Part shown: in pieces, positions 57,686 through 64,000 of the stretch
Numbering within the stretch: position 1 is the first letter of the stretch
Layout: every line of letters starts with the position of its first letter
The notes under the pieces: model-generated
Database searches by the model: none
What the model saw: only the letters and a program-made list of their open reading frames with translations
What the model was told of the DNA's origin: nothing
Translations under genes and position numbers: made by a program
NCBI GenBank assembly: GCA_934047225.1
Contig: OW203998.1
Coordinates: 17,561,280 to 17,625,279, forward strand
Length of the DNA: 64,000 nt
Origin: Ypsolopha sequella
Taxonomy: Eukaryota > Arthropoda > Insecta > Lepidoptera > Ypsolophidae
Direction: 5' to 3'

Positions 57686-59083
57686 TTATAATTCGGAATG
57701 TTCATCACCTTCATTCTCACCATCTAACTGTAAAGGAGGTTCAGTAGTTTCATCCTTATTGTTATTTTCCGGGTCCGTTTCTTCTGTTACCAGATTTTCT
57801 TTTTGCGTGTCGCCCGATTTTTCTTCTTCATTTTCAATTACTGCTTCTTCAGTTTTATTGTCGCTTTCCTTCTTTATCGGTTTCTTTGGTCGCCATATTT
57901 TCATTTTGTTTATCAGATATTTAACTTCCCTGTCTAAGCTAGACATTTTTTCTCTCATGCTGTCAATGGTTAGCTTTATGTCTTCGTTCTTTTTTAAAGC
58001 TTTCTGTTCTTTAATAGAATTGTTCAGCCAAGTTCCAGTTTCTTCAATTTTCTTTTCTAGAACACCAATTTCGACATCAGTGAAGATGTCTTTTTCGGGA
58101 TTAACTTCTTTTGTTAAATTTTTGGCCATCTTCAGAAATTCATTTGAATTATTCAGCATGTTGCGCATGGCTTTAACCGCATCCGGCCTTTCTTGGTGTT
58201 CCCAATGTCTGTAGAATATAGGATTGGTTTTGTCCTGAATAGTTGCCAATTTCTGCTCGAACAGTTCTGTTGGGGCTTCATAACCATCTTCGTATAGCCA
58301 TTCAGACACTTCGCTGCACATTTTTTTGATTTCTTCGACGTCTTCTGGTAAACCACATTCGGAATACTCATCCATGTCCATTTTCATTTGAGTATCGACG
58401 ACAAATGCTTCGAGATTATTTAAAGCAGTTTCTCTTTCCGTACGTTTCTTGTCTATGGTATTTAATTCCATGATCTTCGTCTTTGATGCCGTAAATTGGT
58501 CTGGACTTAAAGGTTGTAAATTCATGACTTGCTCCTCAGATTTGATAGCCTCTTTCAAAGTAACTATTTTGGGTTTCGGTTTGGTTTCCGTATCTGTCGC
58601 ATTCTGTTTATCTGTTGTAGTTTCATTGGTTTTAGTTTCATTCTTTTCACCAGACGCTTCCTCTGTCTTACTTTCAACGTTGTCGTCGACCTTTTTCTCT
58701 GTATCCTCAGAATCTGAGCTAAATAGCTTGCTGATCGTGCTACCTAGTTTAGACAACGTACTATCATCGTCCTCAGTGACCGTTTTTTCAGCTACGAATT
58801 CAACGTTTACCAGATTTAATATGCCAGAGTCGTCCATATTGAAATGTGCTTTAATCCCTTTGTGTTCGACATTTTCCCCACTATGTTTGGACAATGCAGC
58901 TCCGACCCCCGTTAAAATGACCTGTGTAAGGTTGGTGCTGCCAATGTTTGGCAGTTCAACGGAAGGTAGATGGTCTAATTCAGCATAATGTACGTTGAAA
59001 GAGAAATCATCGGTGTGTTTGTTAAACGTGATTACCTTTTTCTGTGGGTACGGGTTCATTGGGCCGAAGAGGGTACGTTTGAT
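57686..59083 (-). CDS. HYOU1: Hypoxia up-regulated protein 1 (GRP170), last exon
   Basis: Final coding exon of the ER-lumen Hsp110/GRP170-type chaperone, which helps fold secretory proteins and acts as nucleotide exchange factor for BiP. Acceptor TTTTTGTCTACAG at 59084; it enters in phase 0 and runs 465 codons to TAA. It opens with IKRTLFGPMNPYPQKKVITF, a hallmark of GRP170. Next comes the rest of the beta-type substrate-binding domain (KGIKAHFNMDDSGILNLVNV), then an acidic low-complexity loop with several N-x-T sites (about residues 95-170 of this exon). A long alpha-helical region with the expected heptad-like charge pattern follows (ETALNNLEAFVVDTQ, EWLYEDGYEA), and finally an acidic tail. 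The last residues GDEHSEL give a KDEL-like ER retrieval signal. The length fits the family. A first ATG at 59059 is internal and not the start. Confidence 0.95.
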   Translation of the reverse strand: MKRTLFGPMNPYPQKKVITFNKHTDDFSFNVHYAELDHLPSVELPNIGSTNLTQVILTGVGAALSKHSGENVEHKGIKAHFNMDDSGILNLVNVEFVAEKTVTEDDDSTLSKLGSTISKLFSSDSEDTEKKVDDNVESKTEEASGEKNETKTNETTTDKQNATDTETKPKPKIVTLKEAIKSEEQVMNLQPLSPDQFTASKTKIMELNTIDKKRTERETALNNLEAFVVDTQMKMDMDEYSECGLPEDVEEIKKMCSEVSEWLYEDGYEAPTELFEQKLATIQDKTNPIFYRHWEHQERPDAVKAMRNMLNNSNEFLKMAKNLTKEVNPEKDIFTDVEIGVLEKKIEETGTWLNNSIKEQKALKKNEDIKLTIDSMREKMSSLDREVKYLINKMKIWRPKKPIKKESDNKTEEAVIENEEEKSGDTQKENLVTEETDPENNNKDETTEPPLQLDGENEGDEHSEL

Positions 59084-59759
59084 CTGTAGACAAAAAGAGA
59101 AAGATCTTTAAAATATGGCTTAACATATCACAATTTTTAGGAAAAAAGCAAATACATTAAAACCACATAACGGCCTTTGCTGATACGGCAAACGCTTTCA
59201 CTTCACATTAGCGCTACTCTCGTCTTATTGCCTAACAGCAGCAATACAGTAAGATAACATTTTGGTTTCGCATTTCAATACCCTTGGGCCGCGAATCTTT
59301 GTTAAAAGTATATTTGGACTAATGTCGTGACCATGTCTATGAGGATAAAAACATAAAGAATCAAAAATAGGCAGTTTTAAGAAAAGTCGAAGACTTCTCA
59401 CCTTACGGCGTTTTGTTGCCGGCAATGTATATAATCTGGTGTCCTATGCTTATATATTACAGTATTCTATAATGCCTAAAACGATTAGACCATATTTAAA
59501 TACAAACTTTTTTTACTTAGGCTAGATAGTATGTATATAATGACATTATGACAAACGTGCAGTGGACAGTGCAGGGTATAAAATATAGTTAGATACGTAT
59601 TGAAGTCAAAAGTCAAGCGTAGGGCTATTATGGTGTTGTGGAATCGAAAATCGTCACCACTTCAAATAGTCCAGTTAATAAGCTGGAAAATGTGGAAAAA
59701 AAGGTGGAACAGCACCGATTTTAAAAATCCTTCTTCCACGTGTTCCCTAATTAACTACT

Positions 59760-60035
59760 TTTTAAGGGGTCTAAAGCCCTTTACTTTCTCATTTTCGGAG
59801 ATGGTGCAGGGGTCGATGCTGATTATTGTTCCTGGGGGCCTAGGCAACACGGGAAAGAAGGAATTTTTCAAATCGTAATTTTTTTTAAAGACAGCCACTT
59901 TGGAGCACTTTTGGGGTCAAACTTTTTCATTTTCCGAGGTATTGCGAGGAGGGGTCTATGTTGTTGAATGTTCCTAGTGGTATAGGGAACACGCGAAAAA
60001 GGGAATTTTTCAAATCGGTACTTTTTCACATTTTA
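59760..60035 (+). repeat. Diverged direct duplication, ~150-bp offset
   Basis: Two blocks (about 59762-59880 and 59912-60030) share 'ttctcattttcggag'-type, 'attgttcctggggg'-type and 'ggaatttttcaaatcg' strings. Old tandem duplication inside the HYOU1 intron. Confidence 0.6.
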
Positions 60036-60779
60036 CATTTTTTTTGGCTTATGTACTGGACTAAAAAAAAAATTAAAAATGCTTAAATGTTCAGGAAATT
60101 AATATTCTTTTTTGAAATTATGTATTGCTATGAGGATGCCTGTATAAGATGTTAATAGAGCTAACGAAGATATTTGGAACATTTTGCTATTGTGTAAAAA
60201 GGACGGACGAAGAACTTCAACAGCTTGGAACGAATTAAAGTAATATCAATAACTTATATTCCCGCCAGCAGTTTACACTTTATAACCAAATAAGTTAACT
60301 TTGTAACGTTTTAAATAACCACTTCGTAACGTGATTAGCGCCATGCTTATTGCATCGTGCGCATGCGCAACGATTGTTGCACAGTAATAAATAATAAAAA
60401 ATTCCCGCTATCCCGCAATAACGAGTTTTAAAATATTTTCGGTTGCTCTACGGAAATATACAGGATGCTTGGAAATTCGACCTATTCCTTGAAATTGAAT
60501 TGAGCTCTATCAAATAGGGGTAGAAAATGAATGGTCTCCAAGTTACAGACGTTTTTAAGATATTTTTCAAACTTTCAGACTGGTAACCAAAAACAAATAA
60601 TTAAAAATAACTATTCCTCTCTCGGCGCTTATTTGTTATTTTTCTGATTAATGAGTCATCATTTATAACAAAAAATACATGCCCTGAATTTCAATAAACT
60701 CAGAAATAAAAGGTCGTAAATAGAAAAAAGATTTTGTTTACTTTATAATTTTCGCAATATCAACGTGAAATAAATATGA

Positions 60780-61022
60780 TACCTATATAGCATTTTAGGA
60801 TAATTTTCTCTCTCTAGGAAATATTTTGAACAATTTCAAATTTTTCAATTTTTTCACCGTGTTATGTGCGCAAATCAATGCTATTTTTGTGCCAAATTTC
60901 AAGTCTGTATCTTTAACGGTGCTAAAGTTCTGAGTGACATACGGACGGGCGGACAGACAGACGTACAACGGAGTCTCACCATAAAGATTCCTTTTGTACC
61001 TTTTAGGTACTACGGAAACCTA
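60780..61022 (-). repeat. Interspersed repeat, inverted copy (5' part)
   Basis: Inverse of the family start: 'ccttttgtaccttttaggta' and 'gacatacggacgggcggaca' match 28557 and 9770. Confidence 0.65.
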
Positions 61023-61769
61023 AGGTAAGTAAGTATATAAAACTTAAGTGAAACTGCAATCATCTTACCAATACCTGAAAGCAGGTAAAAGAGGATATAA
61101 TAACATGAAAATAGCAACATTTTTGAATAAGCATTAACATCCCTGTGAAGAAAGTTCCAGACATAACATCCAGTAAAATACAAAACGGTAAAAGCTACAA
61201 TTGTTTTTGTTTTTATCTGAGATTGAAATTTTTAGCACCTAGAACTAAACTTTGATAACTAGTTGCTCCAAAGTCAAGGATTGAGACGTTTTAATAAAAG
61301 ATAGGAACTTTCAAACAATGTGCGTGATTTTTAGACCTCAATAAGCGTTTCGACGTAACGCCCTTTGCACAGCGGCGTAGGGAAACGGGGTAGCAAAGAA
61401 TATAAACTATTACTCCGTAAATAAGCGATACTCACCTCCCCACGCGAGTTTATCGTCGCCCGCAAATCAGGTGCACGATCATGTGCATGCAGTACTCAGT
61501 AAGGTTCAGTATCGCTTGTTCACTGCGCGCGTGTGTGTGCACAAGCTAATTACGCGCGTGAGAGTTGTAGGTAATTAAATTGGCGGGAATGTACGGAGTG
61601 TCGAGGGTGTGGTGGTAGTGAAGATGTCTCAATATATGAAAACATCTCGCGTATGTTGCATTTCGAATGGGAGGAGTTAGGCATATATTTATTATATGTA
61701 TTGCATATGTTTATAATATTATTTATTCCTTATTCCTATATTTTTATTTTATTCAAGTGTATTTTTTAA

Positions 61770-62095
61770 ATATAAATTTAAGTAAACCCAACCTTTATTA
61801 TTCCCTTGCATATTTCCCCATATTATTATATATGACATTAAACTATTATCTATACACATAGATTATTTAATTACTTATATAACATTAAAACTGACCTGTA
61901 ATAAGTGTATCTGTTATACCTACATTACATAAATAAATATATTTCATTTCATTTTATTTCCCCATACTATTATTTATTATATAAAACTGTTACCTATACA
62001 CATATATTATTTAATTACTTATATAACATTAAAACTGACCTGTAATAAGTATATCGGATATACCTACATTACACAAATAAATAAATTTCATTTCG
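61770..62095 (+). repeat. Direct duplication, ~130-bp period
   Basis: 'tttaattacttatataacat', 'taaaactgacctgtaataag' and 'aaataaatttcatttc' occur twice, near 61865-61955 and 62010-62095. Recent local duplication in the HYOU1 intron. Confidence 0.8.
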
Positions 62096-62204
62096 CTCTG
62101 TCTATTATTGCGTTTCGTCTTGAAAGTAGTAACTTAGAAGTTGTCATTTGGGAAAGTAGAAATTTGGGAAAATAGTAATTTTGGGAAGTGGTCACTTTAG
62201 GAAA

Positions 62205-62453
62205 GGGGTCATCCATATATTACTTCATTTGAAATTAGGGGGGTCTGGTCTACGGATGGCGGCAATATCATGTGTCTTGCCAAAAGAAAAGAAAAAAACA
62301 TTATTTAAACAACAATATCGATTTTGTAATACAGATTACGAAAATTACATCAGTTTTGTGAGAGGGTGGGGTCTTTAGATAATGACGATAGGATGATTGT
62401 ACGGAGGGGGGGCAAAAATCGGCAAAGGTCGATGACGTAATATGGACAGCCCC
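62205..62453. mobile_element. 'GGGGTCATCCATA' MITE
   Basis: Inverted ends GGGGTCATCCATATATTACT / TAATATGGACAGCCCC around a G-rich interior ('agagggtggggtct', 'acggagggggggc'). AAA on both sides may be a 3-bp duplication. Confidence 0.75.
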
Positions 62454-62456
62454 AAA

Positions 62457-62731
62457 CTGGATCCATAAATTATGTCACGCTTTAAGGGGGAGAGAGGGGG
62501 TCAACAACGTGTGACATCGTGTAACGGGGAGGACGTCTCATAAGGTTCGTGACTTCACTGTCTAAATTTAAAGTAATAAAACTCTAAACTACAAAATTTT
62601 TTCTTTCTAAAATGATTGATTTAAAATTGATTTTGAAAATTTTTAACTTTAAAATTTAAAAAAATGTGCCGTAGGACGGGGGGAGCTTCCAAAAACAGGA
62701 AATTTGTGTGACGCAATTTATGGATGGCCCC
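62457..62731. mobile_element. Second MITE of the same type, abutting
   Basis: Ends CTGGATCCATAAATTATGTC and, at the right, GCAATTTATGGATGGCCCC. Only three bases separate it from the previous element. The two are related but not identical, so they are independent insertions or an old pair. Confidence 0.75.
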
Positions 62732-63071
62732 ATATGAACCTGAAGGTCAATTCGCTACATTGTTTTGTTTATAAATGTGTATGACTGGATGCCAACCCAA
62801 ACTAAAAACCTGGGCATCCGCTGAAAATCAGCGTCGTAGCTACAGCTGCGACGTTATGCTGAGCGTAGACCCTTTTGGTATCATTTAGATTTTAATTAGT
62901 TACAATGTTCCTAAAAATTCTACATTATTATGTATAACTGGTTATTAAATTTTAAGTTTTTATACCAAATAAACATTTTTCTTTCGTTTTTTCTTTCTAT
63001 TTCCGCGTTTCGCGGCGTCGTCGTCGGTGTGCAAAGGGCGCAATGATAACAATACAAAGCTACAAACATAC

Positions 63072-63183
63072 CAGTTTCTCATTGCCATCAACGTTCCTTG
63101 TAAAAGTAACTTGAACAGGCAACAAGACCGCATCACGAACGTTGAGCGCAGCTACCTTATAGCCGGTGGCCAATGACGCCGCC
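63072..63183 (-). CDS. HYOU1: Hypoxia up-regulated protein 1 (GRP170), penultimate exon
   Basis: Acceptor TATTTTTTTTCAG at 63184 and donor AAACTG|GTATGT at 63071. One base completes a codon from the previous exon and 37 codons follow: AASLATGYKVAALNVRDAVL and then LPVQVTFTRNVDGNEKL. Joined to the last exon this reads GNEKL-IKRTLFGPMNPY, matching the start of the substrate-binding domain of GRP170, where A-A-x-L-x-x-x-Y/F-K-V precedes V-R-D-A-V. The nucleotide-binding domain and signal peptide lie right of the window. A hAT element begins only 27 bases upstream of the acceptor, so the usual branch-point zone is inside the transposon. Confidence 0.93.
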
Positions 63184-63210
63184 CTGAAAAAAAATATATA
63201 TCGTCACGAC

Positions 63211-63971
63211 TAGGGAATGCAATCTTGCACCTAAATGTCAACCTCGGTATTTGCAAGTTAAAAAAAAACAATCTCGCAAGATCTCGGTATTAGCGAGATC
63301 TTGCATTAATAAAAATTCTTTTGAAAAAATATTGTTTCAAATACTGCTTGGTAAAAAAATTAATACAAAATATCAATCCAACTAGAGGGATGTATTTAAA
63401 TATACTTATAATAGTTAATTATATTATTCTACTGACCACAAGCTTTCTCAAAGAAACATACCAGCGCAAATGAAAAAATAAATTCTCCTTTCCATAATAA
63501 CTTTAAAAACAAACTGTATAGGTAAATGTTGTATGGACATGTTTTTTTTTTTTCATTTTCTTTGTTATGTTTCTTTGGAAAATTTGTTTAGTGTGAACAG
63601 TAGAGTAGAGTATATGATTTTATTTAAAGATAGCGTGTGTTTTCATTTTATATAGCCTATAAACTAGCCCAGCCGCAGACAAGGTTCTTTCTAATTCCAT
63701 GTTTATAGTCATAAATTTTAACAAAATTACGTTCATGATTTTATGATGCAAAATGCAGTTATTGTCTTCTGGGCCCAGCAAATCCAAAGCTTAAATTTTT
63801 TTTTAAAGTTATTGAAGTATCGTCAATGCCCTTCATCTGTAATATGCGCTGCCGCTTGATCTCGCAAATCTTGCGAGATCTCGCACTGATAACGATGCGT
63901 GATTGATCTTGCAATATATGTGCGAGATCTCGGTATTTCGAGATCTCGGTATACCGAGATTGCATTCCCTA
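63211..63971. mobile_element. hAT element, 761 bp, next to HYOU1 acceptor
   Basis: Ends TAGGGAATGCAATCT and exact inverse AGATTGCATTCCCTA. Flanked by identical 8-bp GTCACGAC (63203-63210 and 63972-63979). Both subterminal regions are packed with 'gagatctcggta' and 'cttgcgagatctcg' motifs in both orientations. No transposase remains. Confidence 0.93.
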
Positions 63972-64000
63972 GTCACGACATCCAACCCCGAATCAATGTC

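Larger units (their letters stand above)
59084..63071 (-). other. HYOU1 last intron, about 4 kb
   Basis: Intron between the two visible HYOU1 exons. It contains a diverged direct repeat (59760-60035), an inverted ggccggtttt-type repeat (60780-61022), a GC-richer patch with a strong minus-strand donor (61430-61620), a diverged direct repeat near 61690-62090 and two abutting MITEs (62205-62731). No nested coding gene is visible. Confidence 0.7.

Noticed and set aside
58449..58988. 179-codon plus-strand frame opposite HYOU1
   Set aside because: Antisense shadow of the HYOU1 exon, as is the frame at 57759-58214.
1..64000. Search for a new multi-gene system (defence, biosynthesis, viral insertion)
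   Set aside because: Only two host genes, both of known families, plus transposable elements. No clustered unknown genes and no endogenous viral frames were seen.

Overview
This window is nuclear DNA of an insect, almost certainly a moth or butterfly. It is AT-rich by eye, its genes are split by spliceosomal introns with clear GT/AG borders, and most of it is interspersed repeat of lepidopteran type: tRNA-headed SINEs, RTE/Jockey LINE tails, many hAT-like and TTAA-inserting MITEs, and the familiar 'acttggccggttttt' repeats. There is no operon structure, CRISPR array, prophage or bacterial-style gene.

Two host genes are supported, both on the minus strand and both cut by the window edges. (1) Positions 25414 down to 1750 hold the 5' part of an Ig-superfamily membrane receptor gene. 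It has five coding exons joined in frame: signal peptide, Ig1, Ig2 and the start of Ig3. The sequence best fits the CDO/BOC/Ihog family of Hedgehog co-receptors (insect interference hedgehog or brother of ihog). The first intron is about 16.9 kb and full of transposons. The gene continues to the left of the window, and a splice acceptor just upstream of the ATG implies at least one further 5' noncoding exon. (2) Positions 63183 down to 57686 hold the last two coding exons of HYOU1/GRP170, the large Hsp70-type chaperone and nucleotide exchange factor of the ER lumen. Its acidic tail ends in HSEL, a KDEL-like retrieval signal. The 5' part lies to the right of the window.

The 32 kb between 25.4 and 57.7 kb shows no recognisable host gene. 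It holds MITEs (several nested or abutting), SINE copies, LINE 3' fragments, a 42-bp higher-order minisatellite, a 277-bp near-perfect hairpin array, a 1.48-kb TIR element with an internal tandem array, and two candidate hammerhead-like motifs of the Penelope type.

The two genes are not known to act together: one is a cell-surface receptor, the other an ER folding factor that would serve secreted proteins generally. The most informative structure is the transposon layer. It shows clean target duplications, empty sites seen in sister copies, TTAA elements sharing one target site, a 34-bp palindromic insertion that looks like two hAT ends back to back, and insertions lying within about 50 bp of splice sites of both genes. 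I see no convincing new multi-gene system.
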